64,000 nucleotides of DNA from Clavibacter sp. VKM Ac-2873. GTDB taxonomy: Bacteria > Actinomycetota > Actinomycetes > Actinomycetales > Microbacteriaceae. Below are positions 46,126 through 54,864 of this stretch, in pieces (position 1 is the first letter of the stretch; each line of letters starts with the position of its first letter). Position numbers and translations under genes: made by a program. The stretch is taken from the NCBI RefSeq assembly GCF_015351075.1, contig NZ_JADKRS010000001.1:806001-870000 (forward strand), written 5' to 3'. The notes beneath the pieces were generated by a model that searched no databases, was not told the origin of the DNA, and worked only from the letters and a program-made list of their open reading frames with translations.

Positions 46126-47280
46126 TCAGCGCGTGAGGACGAAGGCGAGCATCGCGAGGCCGGCCGTGAGGGGCGCGACCACGAGCCCCAGCAGCATGTA
46201 GCGCGACCACTTGATGTGGACCCCCATGCTCACGAGCCGCTCGTGCCAGAGCAGCGTCGCGAGCGAGGCCCACGGCGTGATGAGCGGGCCGGCGTTCACG
46301 CCCACGAGGATCGCGACGAGGCGCTCCGGGGATCCCGCGACGGGCTCGAGCGCGAGGTACGCCGGGAGGTTGTCGACGGCGTTGGCGCTGAGCGTCGCCA
46401 CGCCCGCGAGCCGGAAGAGCGCTCCGGCGTCCTGCCCCTGCCCCGAGACCGCGGCCATGACGGCGGTGAGCCCGAGCGACTGCGCGGCCTCCATCACGAT
46501 GAACAGGCCCGACGCGAACACCACGAGCTGCCACGGCAGGAGGCCGAGCCGGAGCACCCGCGGACGGCGGACGGCCGTGAGGATCGCGAGGACCAGGGCC
46601 GCGGCGAGAGCGGGGATCCAGACCTCCACGCCCGAGACGAGCGCCGGCACGAGGAGCCCCACCACGACGGCGCTGCCCACGAGGAGCACGCGGTCCGTCG
46701 GCGCGGTCGGCGGTCCGACCTCGTACCGCGTGAAGAGGTCCTTGCGGTGGATCACGAGGATCGCGAGCACGGGCACCGCGATGGCGACGAGCGCGGGCGC
46801 GACCGTGAGCGCCGCGAAGCCGGCCGGGCCGAGCCCGCCGAGCTCGTGCTCCGCGAGCAGGTTCGTGAGGTTGGAGACGGGCAGCAGGAGCGAGGCCGTG
46901 TTCGCGAGCCACACCGTCGTCAGCGCGAACGGGAGGGGCGGGAGCCCGCAGTGCCGGGCGAGCACGACGACCACGGGCGTGAGCAGCACGGCGGTCGTGT
47001 CGAGCGACAGGAAGATCGTGCAGAGGCAGGCGAGCACGACGGTCGCGAGCCACAGCGCCCACGTGCGGCCGCGGCCGAGGCCCGCCGCCCGCTCGGCGAT
47101 CCAGGTGAACAGGCCCGCCTCGCTGGCGAGCTCGGTGACCACGGTGATCGCGACCACGAAGAGGAGGATCGGCCAGACCCGCTCGTACAGGACGCCGAGG
47201 TCGTCGAGCGGGAGGGCTCCGGTGGCCACGGCGACGGCGCCGACGACGAGGAGCACCACCCCGATGAGGGCTGTGCGCAC
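46126..47280 (-). CDS. ArsB/SLC13-like anion permease
   Basis: A 384-residue membrane protein with about 11 helices, half-repeat ion-transporter fold. Segments FLSLDTTAVLLTPVVVVLA, VWLANTASLLLPVSNLTNLLA and LSANAVDNLPAYLALEP carry the conserved Asn/Thr/Pro of the ArsB/NhaD/CitT group. It may export arsenite or carry an organic anion; no ars regulator or reductase is nearby, so the substrate is not set. The GTG at 47280 has AGGAGG six bases upstream. Confidence 0.87.
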   Translation of the reverse strand: MRTALIGVVLLVVGAVAVATGALPLDDLGVLYERVWPILLFVVAITVVTELASEAGLFTWIAERAAGLGRGRTWALWLATVVLACLCTIFLSLDTTAVLLTPVVVVLARHCGLPPLPFALTTVWLANTASLLLPVSNLTNLLAEHELGGLGPAGFAALTVAPALVAIAVPVLAILVIHRKDLFTRYEVGPPTAPTDRVLLVGSAVVVGLLVPALVSGVEVWIPALAAALVLAILTAVRRPRVLRLGLLPWQLVVFASGLFIVMEAAQSLGLTAVMAAVSGQGQDAGALFRLAGVATLSANAVDNLPAYLALEPVAGSPERLVAILVGVNAGPLITPWASLATLLWHERLVSMGVHIKWSRYMLLGLVVAPLTAGLAMLAFVLTR

Positions 47281-47447
47281 GGGCGCCTCCTGTCTGATCC
47301 GCGATCACTGTACTCACCGCCCACCGGGAGTCCGCACCGGCTGCGGAAAGGGGACGCCGCCCGGCCGGCGCGCGACGGCCGGCCGGCGGCCAGCCGGCGG
47401 ACGCGACGGCCGGATCCCGGTACCGTGGAAGCACACTGGGAGGTGTC

Positions 47448-47636
47448 ATGCGCAAGTACATCCTGAACGGCAGCGTCCTCAGCGCCCTCGTCGGCGGCTG
47501 GAGCACCATGCAGACGACCCGTCGGGGTCCGCGCGACTGGAAGCTCGGGCTCATGTGGCTCAGCTGGGGCATCACGGTGGCGATCGCCATCGGCACGGTC
47601 ATCGAGGACTCGCGCGACGGGCAGATCGGCAACTAG
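47448..47636 (+). CDS. small conserved-looking membrane protein
   Basis: A 62-residue protein with a basic MRKYILNGSVLSALVGGWST start, the polar patch TRRGPRDWKL, and one clear helix (GLMWLSWGITVAIAIGTVI). The GGGAGGT site three bases before the ATG and the orderly codon use support a real gene. I recall similar small proteins from other Microbacteriaceae, but no function is known. Confidence 0.78.
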   Translation: MRKYILNGSVLSALVGGWSTMQTTRRGPRDWKLGLMWLSWGITVAIAIGTVIEDSRDGQIGN

Positions 47637-47648
47637 CCGCCCACCCCA

Positions 47649-47679
47649 CGACGCGCACGCTGCCCGGGCGTGCGCGTCG
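47649..47679. terminator. bidirectional terminator between small membrane protein and mscS-like gene
   Basis: A perfect 12-bp stem, CGACGCGCACGC with its complement, around the loop TGCCCGG, between convergent genes. Confidence 0.8.
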
Positions 47680-47693
47680 GTCGCGCCGGGGCG

Positions 47694-48926
47694 TCAGTCG
47701 CGCGTGCGCCAGCGGTCGCCGTCGACCTCGAGGTCGATGCGCTCCTCCGCGGGCACCGTGGAGATCGGCCCGGTGAACAGGCCCGCCCGCGTGTCCGCCT
47801 GCGCGGTGCCGGAGAACAGCCCCGTCGGCTCGGGCTCGGCGGCTCGCCGTGCCCCGCGGGGCGCGTCGTCGCCGTGCTCGGCCGGATCCACCATCTGGAC
47901 GCGCGTCCGCGGCAGCGACTGCGGGCTGTGCTCGTGCAGGAACGCGACGAGGCGCTCGCGCACCAGGCAGCGCAGGTCGAACAGCGTGGGCGCGTCGACC
48001 GCCGAGACGAGCACCCGGATCCGCACGTAGCCGCCGACCGCGTCCGTCACCTGCAGCACGGAGACGCGCCCGTCCCAGAGGTCGGTCGTGGCCAGCACCC
48101 GGTCGAGCTCCTCGCGCATGCTCGCGGGCGTCGCGCGCCAGTCGAGGTCGAGCTCCACCGCGCCGAGGAGCTCCGACTTGGTGCGGGTCCAGTTCTGGAA
48201 CGGCGTGGTGGTGAAGTAGGTGGACGGCAGCACCATTCGGCGGTCGTCCCAGATGTGCACGACCACGTAGGTCAGCGTGATCTCCTCGACGCGCCCCCAC
48301 TCCGTCTCCACGATCACCACGTCGTCGACCCGGATGGCGTCGCTGAAGGCGAGCTGCATCCCGGCGAACACGTTGGCGAGCGTCGACTGCGCCGCGAGGC
48401 CCGCGACGATCGAGACGAGGCCGGCGGACGCGAGGACGCTCGCGCCCGCGGCCCGCGCGCCCGGGAACGTCAGCAGGATCGCGCCGATGGCGACCACCAC
48501 GATCGCCACCACGGTGAGCCGCCGGATGATGAGCACCTGCGTGCGCACGCGGCGGGCGACCCGGTTGTCCGCCACGTCCACCCGGTAGCGCGCGAGCCCG
48601 AGGTCCTCGAAGAAGATCGCGAGGGAGCACACGAGCCAGGCGGCCGCGACGATCGTCAGCACGTGCAGCAGGTGGTCGAGGCCGTCGCGGACGTCGCCCG
48701 GCGCGACCGAGGAGCGGAGCGCGATCCACACCGCCACCACCACGAGCAGCACGCGGAACGGCCGACGGGCGCGGCGGACGAGGCGGGCCGCCCACTCGCG
48801 GCGGCGCGCGATGAGGCGGACGACGAGGGCGACGACCGCGGTGACGAGCAGGGCGGCGGCCACCGCGGCGAGCAGCGTGACGGTCACGGCGACGGCGGGC
48901 ACGGCGAGCAGGGCGGGCAGGTCCAC
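47694..48926 (-). CDS. MscS-type mechanosensitive channel
   Basis: A 410-residue membrane protein. Four or five hydrophobic helices (first at ALLAVPAVAVTVTLLAAVAAALL) lead to the pore helix AGLVSIVAGLAAQSTLANVFAGMQLAFSD and the beta domain IRVDDVVIVETEWGRVEEITLTYVVVHIWDDRRMVLPSTYF, both diagnostic of MscS. The C-terminal 60 residues are low-complexity. The GTG at 48926 is preceded by a good GGAGG site; longer in-frame starts would cross noncoding repeats. It releases solutes on hypo-osmotic shock. Confidence 0.92.
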   Translation of the reverse strand: MDLPALLAVPAVAVTVTLLAAVAAALLVTAVVALVVRLIARRREWAARLVRRARRPFRVLLVVVAVWIALRSSVAPGDVRDGLDHLLHVLTIVAAAWLVCSLAIFFEDLGLARYRVDVADNRVARRVRTQVLIIRRLTVVAIVVVAIGAILLTFPGARAAGASVLASAGLVSIVAGLAAQSTLANVFAGMQLAFSDAIRVDDVVIVETEWGRVEEITLTYVVVHIWDDRRMVLPSTYFTTTPFQNWTRTKSELLGAVELDLDWRATPASMREELDRVLATTDLWDGRVSVLQVTDAVGGYVRIRVLVSAVDAPTLFDLRCLVRERLVAFLHEHSPQSLPRTRVQMVDPAEHGDDAPRGARRAAEPEPTGLFSGTAQADTRAGLFTGPISTVPAEERIDLEVDGDRWRTRD

Positions 48927-48943
48927 GGATCCTCCAGGTGGTC

Positions 48944-49042
48944 GGGCGGACCGCGCTGTCCCGGGCGTCCAGTCTCGCAGGCGCTCCCCGGGGCGGTCCG
49001 CCCGTCGACGTCGGGCGGGGGCGCGTCCCGGCGCCCCCGCCC
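48944..49042. repeat. two inverted repeats in a divergent intergenic region
   Basis: GGGCGGACCGC (48944-48954) faces GCGGTCCGCCC (48993-49003). Just after, GGGCGGGGGCGC (49013-49024) faces GCGCCCCCGCCC (49031-49042). The 208-base region lies between two divergent genes, where terminators are not expected. It holds no other feature I can name. Confidence 0.6.
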
Positions 49043-49134
49043 CGGGATCACCGGCGTGTCGCGGGTCAGCCCGGGCGTGTCGCACACGATGATGGTCCCG
49101 ATCGTCGCTGGTGCGATCGGGGAGGCCGTGGATC

Positions 49135-49800
49135 ATGTTCCGGTGGCGCAGAGGCAAGTCCGTCCCGACCGAGGCCGCGCCCGCGGCGTCCGATCCGAGG
49201 CCCGAGGCGCGCGTACCCGTCGGCGCGCCGACCGCTCCCCCGGCGCCCGTCGTCTCGACCGCCACCGGCGAGCTGGCGGCGATCGCCGCACGGCTGCACG
49301 GCGGTCCCGTGCGGCCGACCCACGTCCCCGCGCACAAGGCCGTGCCGGAGGACCCGTCGGCGGGCGCCGCGGACGCCGACGCCCGTGATGCCGCCGACCG
49401 CGAGCCGGACCTCCGCCCGCTCGCCCTCATCGTGCAGGCCGCGCTCGCCCACCACTTCGGCCCCGCCGGCGCGTGGGCGCTCGTCCGCCGCACGCCCGAC
49501 ACCACGGCCGGCTTCTTCGACGAGCTGATGACGGCGCACATCGCCCGTGACGTGGCGCTCGCGCTCGGCGCCTCCCCCGCGGCCGCCGAGCTGCCGCTCG
49601 AGGACGCCCGGGCCGCCGGATCGGACGTGCGCGACGCCTCGGGGCGCGACGCCACGGGGCGCGACGCCACGGCGCATCAGGACGCGGTCGCCCGCGAGCT
49701 CGCGGTCTTCGACGAGGATCCGCTCGACGGCTCGCTCGCCGAGCTCGCCGGGGACCCGCGCCGCGTCCCCGCCGCGCTCCGCGCCGCCCTGCGCGCGTAG
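49135..49800 (+). CDS. hypothetical protein
   Basis: A 221-residue protein of unknown family. A basic start (FRWRRGK) is followed by a Pro/Ala-rich linker of about 40 residues, then a region of predicted helices with PLALIVQAALAHHFGPAGAWALVRR and TTAGFFDELMTAHIARDVALALG. A perfect 15-base tandem duplication (49641-49655 and 49656-49670) gives GRDATGRDAT. The ATG at 49135 has GGAGG nine bases upstream. No membrane helix or signal peptide. It converges on zwf. Confidence 0.68.
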   Translation: MFRWRRGKSVPTEAAPAASDPRPEARVPVGAPTAPPAPVVSTATGELAAIAARLHGGPVRPTHVPAHKAVPEDPSAGAADADARDAADREPDLRPLALIVQAALAHHFGPAGAWALVRRTPDTTAGFFDELMTAHIARDVALALGASPAAAELPLEDARAAGSDVRDASGRDATGRDATAHQDAVARELAVFDEDPLDGSLAELAGDPRRVPAALRAALRA

Positions 49801-49820
49801 CCGGCCGCCGCGCAGGCGGC

Positions 49821-51203
49821 TCAGCCCTTCGGCGCCACCTGCGGACCGTCCCACGGACCCGCGGATCCGGCGGGGTACTCCTCGAGCGGCACGTCGCCCG
49901 CGCGCCACGCGGCGATCACCGGCTCGACGATGCGCCAGCACTCCTCGGCCGTGTCGCCGCGCACCGACAGGCTCTCGTCGTCCGCGAGGATCCCGTCGAT
50001 CACCTGGCCGTAGGGCGGCAGGTCGCCGGCGTCGAAGGCCGTGACGAGGTCGGCGCGGTCGAGGACCTCGGGGTCGGCCGGGCCGTTCACGTTGAGCTCG
50101 AGGTGCAGCTCGTCGGGGGCGATGAGGATGCGGATCCGGTCCGGCTCCTCCGCGCCTGTGAGCCCGGTGGGCATGTGCGGCGCGGGCTGGAAGGTCACGA
50201 CGATCTCGCGACGGTGGTCCGCCATCGCCTTGCCGGAGCGCAGCCGGAACGGCACGCCCGCCCAGCGCCAGTTCGCGATCTCGACCGTCATCTCCGCGAG
50301 CGTCTCGGTGCCGCGGGCCGGGTCGACGCCCGCCTCGTCGGCGTAGGCCGGCAGCTGGCGCCCCTCGACGTCGCCCGCCGAGTAGCGGGCGCGGCGCGAT
50401 GAGGCCACCGGGTCGCCGCCCCATGGCCTCGTCGCGCGGAGCACGAGCGCCTTCTGGTCGCGGATGTCGCGGGCGCCGGTGGTGGCGGGCGGCTCCATCG
50501 CGAACACGGCCATGACCTGCAGCAGGTGGCTCTGGATCATGTCGGTGAGCGCCCCGGCGGTGTCGTAGTAGCGCGCGCGGCCCTCGAGCGCGAGCTGCTC
50601 GTCGTAGACGATCTCGACGCTCGCGACATGCCGCGCGTTCCAGACGGGCTCGAGGATCCGGTTGGCGAAGCGGAGCCCCAGGAGGTTCCGCACGGTCGAC
50701 CGGCCGAGGAAGTGGTCCACGCGGTGGGTGCGCTCCTCGGGCACCAGCGTCGCGAGGAGGCGGTTGAGCGCCTCGGCGCTCGCGAGGTCGGTGCCGAACG
50801 GCTTCTCGAGCGAGAGCGACGTGCCCTCGGGCAGCGTCATCCCGGTCATCGCCTGGCACGCCCTCTCGGTGACGGCCGGCGGCAGCGCGAAGTACACGGC
50901 GGGTGCCGCGTCGCACGCCGCGAACAGGCGCTCGAGGTCCGCCTGCGCGGTGACATCGGCCGGCAGGTAGGTCGTGCCGGCGAGCACGCGGTCGACCGCG
51001 GGCCCCTCGGCGCCGAGCGAGGCGAACGACGTGCGGACCACCTCGCGCCAGCGGTCGTCGTCCCACTCCTCCGTGCCCGCGCCGACGAGCTGCAGGTCGA
51101 GGTCGGGGCGGTGGGCGAGGAGCTCGCCGAGGCCGGGGAGGAGGAGGCGCGCGGAGAGGTCGCCGCTGGCGCCGAGGATGAGGAGCGTGGAGGTCGCGGG
51201 CAT
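49821..51203 (-). CDS. zwf: glucose-6-phosphate dehydrogenase
   Basis: A 460-residue enzyme, first step of the oxidative pentose phosphate pathway, making NADPH. The Rossmann start LLILGASGDLSARLLLPGLG, the LSLEKPFGTD lysine and the active-site RVDHFLGR (catalytic His) are present. The GASGDL form in place of GGTGDLA, and the shorter length, place it in a less usual actinobacterial branch, so it may be a second Zwf. It is divergent from the GH15 gene. Confidence 0.92.
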   Translation of the reverse strand: MPATSTLLILGASGDLSARLLLPGLGELLAHRPDLDLQLVGAGTEEWDDDRWREVVRTSFASLGAEGPAVDRVLAGTTYLPADVTAQADLERLFAACDAAPAVYFALPPAVTERACQAMTGMTLPEGTSLSLEKPFGTDLASAEALNRLLATLVPEERTHRVDHFLGRSTVRNLLGLRFANRILEPVWNARHVASVEIVYDEQLALEGRARYYDTAGALTDMIQSHLLQVMAVFAMEPPATTGARDIRDQKALVLRATRPWGGDPVASSRRARYSAGDVEGRQLPAYADEAGVDPARGTETLAEMTVEIANWRWAGVPFRLRSGKAMADHRREIVVTFQPAPHMPTGLTGAEEPDRIRILIAPDELHLELNVNGPADPEVLDRADLVTAFDAGDLPPYGQVIDGILADDESLSVRGDTAEECWRIVEPVIAAWRAGDVPLEEYPAGSAGPWDGPQVAPKG

Positions 51204-51259
51204 GCGGTCAGGCTACGCGGCGCGGGCGGGAACGCAGGCGACGCGTGGGAGCATGGCGC

Positions 51260-53128
51260 ATGGCCATGCGCATCGAGGACTACGCACTCATCGGGGACTG
51301 CCACACGGGAGCGCTGGTCGGCCGCGACGGCTCCATCGACTGGCTGTGCCTGCCGCGGTTCGACTCCGCGTCGATGTTCGGGGCGCTCCTCGGCACCGAC
51401 GAGCACGGATCCTGGCGCCTCGCCCCCGCGCACCCGGACGCGACCGTCTCCATGCGCACCTACCTCGGCAACACGTTCGTGCTCTGGACCAGGTGGGAGA
51501 CGCCCGACGGCGCCGTCGAGGTCACCGACTTCATGTCCATGGGCAACCGCCGGGCCGACGTCGTGCGCCGCGTCCGCGGCATCAGCGGCACCGTGCGGAT
51601 GCAGGGCGACCTCCGCCTCCGCTTCGGCTACGCGACCGCGCTGCCGTGGATCCGCAAGCTCGACGGCGACGACCCGCGCCTCGTCGCCGTGGCCGGCCCC
51701 GACGCCGTCGTCGTCCGCGGCCCCGAGCTCACCGCCACGAACCGCCACCACGGCGTGGCCTTCGACGTCGAGGCCGGCGAGACCGTGGACCTCACGCTCA
51801 CCTGGTTCCCCTCGCACCGCAGCGCGCCGCCCGCGTTCGACGTGGACGCCGCGCTCGAGCACACGACCGAGTGGTGGGAGAGCTGGGCGAGCTCCATCGA
51901 GCACTCCGGCCCGCACCAGGCCGCGGTCCGCCGGTCGCTCCTCGTGCTGCGCGCGCTCACCCACGAGGACACCGGCGGCATCGTCGCGGCTGCGACCACG
52001 AGCCTCCCGGAGCAATTCGGCGGCCCGCGGAACTGGGACTACCGCTACGTCTGGCTGCGCGACGCGTCGCTGACCCTCGAGGTGCTGCTCGCGCACGGCT
52101 TCGACGACGAGGCCGACGAGTGGCGCACCTGGCTCCTGCGGGCCATCGCCGGGGATCCGGGCGACGTGCAGATCATGTACGGCCTGAGCGGCGAGCGGTA
52201 CCTCCCCGAGCGCGACCTCGAGAGCCTGCCCGGCTACCAGGGGTCGGGCCCGGTGCGCGTCGGCAACGGCGCGTTCGAGCAGTACCAGGCCGACGTCATC
52301 GGCGAGGTGATGCTCGCCCTCCAGGCCGCGCGCGACGCCGGCGTCGGCGAGACCGAGTTCTCGTGGCCGCTGCAGCGCGCCCTCATCGGCTTCGTCGAGG
52401 AGAACTGGGAGCGGCAGGACAGCGGCATCTGGGAGATCCGCGGCGCCGAGCAGCACTTCACGCACTCGCGGGCCATGATCTGGGCGGCCCTCGACTGCGC
52501 GGTGCAGGGCGTCGAGCGGCACGGCCTCGACGGACCGGTGGAGCAGTGGATCGAGCTGCGCGACCGGGTGCGCGACGAGATCCTCGACCGGGGCGTGGAT
52601 CCCGCGACGGGCGCCTTCCGCCAGCACTACGGCACCACCGAGGTGGACGCCTCGCTGCTGATCCTCGCCCAGGCCGGCTTCTGCGCCTACGACGACCCGC
52701 GCATGCTGGCGACCGTCGAGGCGATGGAGAGGACGCTCATGCACGAGGGCTTCCTGCTCCGCTACGACACGAGCGCCGGGGTCGACGGCCTGCCCGCCGG
52801 CGAGTACCCGTTCCTCGCCTGCTCGTTCTGGCTCGTCGAGCAGTACGCCCGGTCCGGCCGCGAGGCCGACGGCCGCGCGCTGATGGACCGGCTCGTCGCC
52901 CTCTGCAACGACGTCGGGCTCCTCTCGGAGGAGTACGACCCCGTCGGGCAGCGCCAGGCGGGCAACGTGCCGCAGGCGCTGTCGCACCTCGCCCTCGTGC
53001 GGGCGGCGGACGCGCTGGAGGCCGCGGCGGCCGCGCATCCGGCCGACCTCGACCGCGCGCACCGGGACGGGAACCCCGCGAAGGCCCACGCCGAGGCGGC
53101 GCGCGGCGGGTCGTCGACGGCCGCCTGA
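51260..53128 (+). CDS. glycoside hydrolase family 15 protein
   Basis: A 622-residue protein, glucoamylase/trehalase type. The N-terminal domain opens with RIEDYALIGDCHTGALVGRDGSIDWLCLPRFDS, a signature of the bacterial GH15 group, followed by the six-hairpin barrel with NWDYRYVWLRDASLTLEVL and ESGIWEIRG-like QDSGIWEIRGAEQHFTHSRAMIW, which carries a probable catalytic Glu. No signal peptide, so it acts on cytoplasmic glucans or trehalose; mycobacterial relatives are trehalases. The start at 51260 follows a GGGAG site; 51266 and 51245 are alternatives. Confidence 0.9.
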   Translation: MAMRIEDYALIGDCHTGALVGRDGSIDWLCLPRFDSASMFGALLGTDEHGSWRLAPAHPDATVSMRTYLGNTFVLWTRWETPDGAVEVTDFMSMGNRRADVVRRVRGISGTVRMQGDLRLRFGYATALPWIRKLDGDDPRLVAVAGPDAVVVRGPELTATNRHHGVAFDVEAGETVDLTLTWFPSHRSAPPAFDVDAALEHTTEWWESWASSIEHSGPHQAAVRRSLLVLRALTHEDTGGIVAAATTSLPEQFGGPRNWDYRYVWLRDASLTLEVLLAHGFDDEADEWRTWLLRAIAGDPGDVQIMYGLSGERYLPERDLESLPGYQGSGPVRVGNGAFEQYQADVIGEVMLALQAARDAGVGETEFSWPLQRALIGFVEENWERQDSGIWEIRGAEQHFTHSRAMIWAALDCAVQGVERHGLDGPVEQWIELRDRVRDEILDRGVDPATGAFRQHYGTTEVDASLLILAQAGFCAYDDPRMLATVEAMERTLMHEGFLLRYDTSAGVDGLPAGEYPFLACSFWLVEQYARSGREADGRALMDRLVALCNDVGLLSEEYDPVGQRQAGNVPQALSHLALVRAADALEAAAAAHPADLDRAHRDGNPAKAHAEAARGGSSTAA

Positions 53129-53150
53129 TCCGGCGCGCGCCGGCCCGCCG

Positions 53151-53969
53151 TCAGAGCGCGTCGAGGAACCGCGCCACCGCCGGCAGCGCGTCGGGGTGCC
53201 GCGGGGTGTCGGCGTGCGACGCGCCCGCGAGCTCCACGAGCGGCGCGTCCGGGCGCAGCGCCTTCACGTGGTGCGCGGCGCGGAGGCGCTCGGGATCCCG
53301 CGTGCCGGCGACGAGCAGCAGCGGCACCGTGGATCCGGCGACCACCCCGTCGGGCACGCCCGCGTCCCGCTCCGACTCGCGCATGTAGGCGGCGAGCGCG
53401 CGGGCGTCGTCCGCGAGGAAGGCGCCGCGCGTGGCGGCGTCCACGGGATGCCCGGTGTGCCGCTCCCAGGCCTCGAGGAAGCCGGGCATGCCGCCCTCCT
53501 CGAGCGCCGCGATGCAGCCGGGGAAGAACACGCGGTCGAAGACGCCGACGCCGCTCCGCGGGGATCCCCCGAGGCTCGACGTGGACGCGAGGCGGTCCGG
53601 GTGCGCGGCCGCGAGCGAGAAGCCGACCCGCGCGCCGAGGCTGTAGCCCACGTGGTGCACCACAGGAGCGCCGACCGCGTCCAGCACGGCGACGACGTCG
53701 GCGACCATCAGGTCCATCGCGTACGCGGCGGGCTCGTGCGGGACGCCGCTGCGCCCGTGGCCGCGGAGGTCCAGCGTGATCACCGGTCGCGTCGGCGAGA
53801 GCGCGCGCACCCAGCCGAACCCGCGCCAGATCGCCTGCGACAGGGCCGTGCCGTGCACCAGGACGACGGGCACGCGGTTCCGGTCGTGGGGATCCCCGTC
53901 GGCCGGTCGGACGCCGAAGGCCCGGTAGGCGATGCGCGTGCCGTCGAGGGGGTTGGTCGCGGTGTCCAC
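53151..53969 (-). CDS. alpha/beta hydrolase
   Basis: A 272-residue serine hydrolase of unknown substrate. The oxyanion HG motif (VVLVHGTALS), the nucleophile elbow GYSLGARVG (Ser near residue 115), the Asp region VAGTRDPERL and the late His in ASHADTP make a full triad. The GTG at 53969 is preferred, as the GTG at 53999 is placed against its only possible ribosome-binding site. It converges on the GH15 gene with 22 bases between. Confidence 0.87.
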   Translation of the reverse strand: MDTATNPLDGTRIAYRAFGVRPADGDPHDRNRVPVVLVHGTALSQAIWRGFGWVRALSPTRPVITLDLRGHGRSGVPHEPAAYAMDLMVADVVAVLDAVGAPVVHHVGYSLGARVGFSLAAAHPDRLASTSSLGGSPRSGVGVFDRVFFPGCIAALEEGGMPGFLEAWERHTGHPVDAATRGAFLADDARALAAYMRESERDAGVPDGVVAGSTVPLLLVAGTRDPERLRAAHHVKALRPDAPLVELAGASHADTPRHPDALPAVARFLDAL

Positions 53970-54025
53970 GGGGATCCAGGCTACGCGGAGCCCGGGCACG
54001 CCCTACCGGGCGCCCGACGGACCGC

Positions 54026-54060
54026 GGGCGTCGGGCGTCGGGCGTCGGGCGTCGGGCGTC
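54026..54060. repeat. heptanucleotide tandem repeat, five copies
   Basis: GGGCGTC is repeated five times without error, in the gap between the alpha/beta hydrolase start and the small acidic gene. Such short perfect arrays often vary in copy number between strains. Confidence 0.9.
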
Positions 54061-54070
54061 GGGGCGCGGG

Positions 54071-54256
54071 CTAGGCGGAGGCGCCGTCGCCGTCCTCGTC
54101 CGCGGGGTGCGGCGTGTCCTCCTCGGGCTCGAAGTGGTCGTTCCCGCCGTCGTGGCCGGCCGCGACGCCCGCGGCACCGGCGGGGATCGTGCCGTCGCCG
54201 CCGAGCCCCGCGTCGTCGTCGTCGTGCGCGTCGGCCGTGCCGTCGTGGTGGGTCAT
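54071..54256 (-). CDS. small acidic, His/Asp-rich protein
   Basis: A 61-residue protein, very acidic, with His and Asp clusters (MTHHDGTADAHDDDDAG; HDGGNDHFEPEEDTPHPADEDGD) and almost no hydrophobic core, so probably disordered. The GGAGG site about 10 bases before the ATG at 54256 supports translation. No family recognised; metal or DNA-mimic roles are speculation. Confidence 0.55.
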   Translation of the reverse strand: MTHHDGTADAHDDDDAGLGGDGTIPAGAAGVAAGHDGGNDHFEPEEDTPHPADEDGDGASA

Positions 54257-54411
54257 GTCCGTGCCTCCTCCGGTCGCGCGGCCCGTGCCCGCGTCGTCGC
54301 GGGAGCATCGCGGCCGGCGATGTCCTCCCATCCTGCCCGGACGCGTGACCGGCGCCCGCGTGCCTGTCCGCTCGCGGCGCTCAGAGGATCCCGTCACACT
54401 CCGACGATTCG

Positions 54412-54435
54412 TTAGCCTGTCTAATGAGCTAGCCT
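54412..54435. promoter_or_regulatory. operator candidate upstream of the MarR-MFS operon
   Basis: TTAG (54412-54415) faces CTAA (54421-54424), and TAGCCT occurs twice (54413-54418 and 54430-54435). The AT-rich block ends seven bases before the MarR ATG, so it may be an autoregulatory site and promoter. Confidence 0.5.
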
Positions 54436-54441
54436 AAGCAC

Positions 54442-54864
54442 ATGCCCGATGCCCCCGACCTGAGCCAGAGCCTGCGCGCCGGCGTCATGCGCCTCGCGCG
54501 CCGCCTGCGCGCCGAGAAGGCCGACCACGAGCTGAGCGACAGCCAGTTCGTCGTGCTCGCCCTGCTCCTCCGCGACGGGCCGACGAGCCCCGGCCGCCTC
54601 GCCGAGGTGGAGCGCGTCACCGCCCCGAGCATGAACCGCACGGTGAACTGCCTGGTCGAGGCCGGCTACGCCGAGCGCTCCCCCGCCCCCGACGACGGCC
54701 GCCGCGTCACGGTCTCCATCACGGATGCCGGCCAGGGGGTCGTGCAGGAGACCCGCCGTCAGCGCAACGCCTGGCTCTCCCTCCGCCTCGGCGAGCTCAC
54801 GGCCGCCGAGCGCGCCACCCTCGGCGAGGCCGCCGCCCTCCTCGGCCGCATGGCCGCCGCGTGA
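54442..54864 (+). CDS. MarR family regulator coupled to an MFS exporter
   Basis: A 140-residue winged-helix protein. LSDSQFVVLALLLRDGPTSPGRLAEVERVTAPSMNRTVNCLVEAGY is the HTH and recognition helix, and RSPAPDDGRRVTVSITDAG is the wing. The stop overlaps the GTG start of the MFS gene (GTGA), so both are made together; MarR-MFS pairs of this kind usually have the regulator repress the exporter until a substrate binds. Confidence 0.9.
   Translation: MPDAPDLSQSLRAGVMRLARRLRAEKADHELSDSQFVVLALLLRDGPTSPGRLAEVERVTAPSMNRTVNCLVEAGYAERSPAPDDGRRVTVSITDAGQGVVQETRRQRNAWLSLRLGELTAAERATLGEAAALLGRMAAA

Noticed and set aside
54026-54060. CRISPR-like array
   Set aside because: The units are 7 bases and adjacent without spacers; no cas genes in the window.
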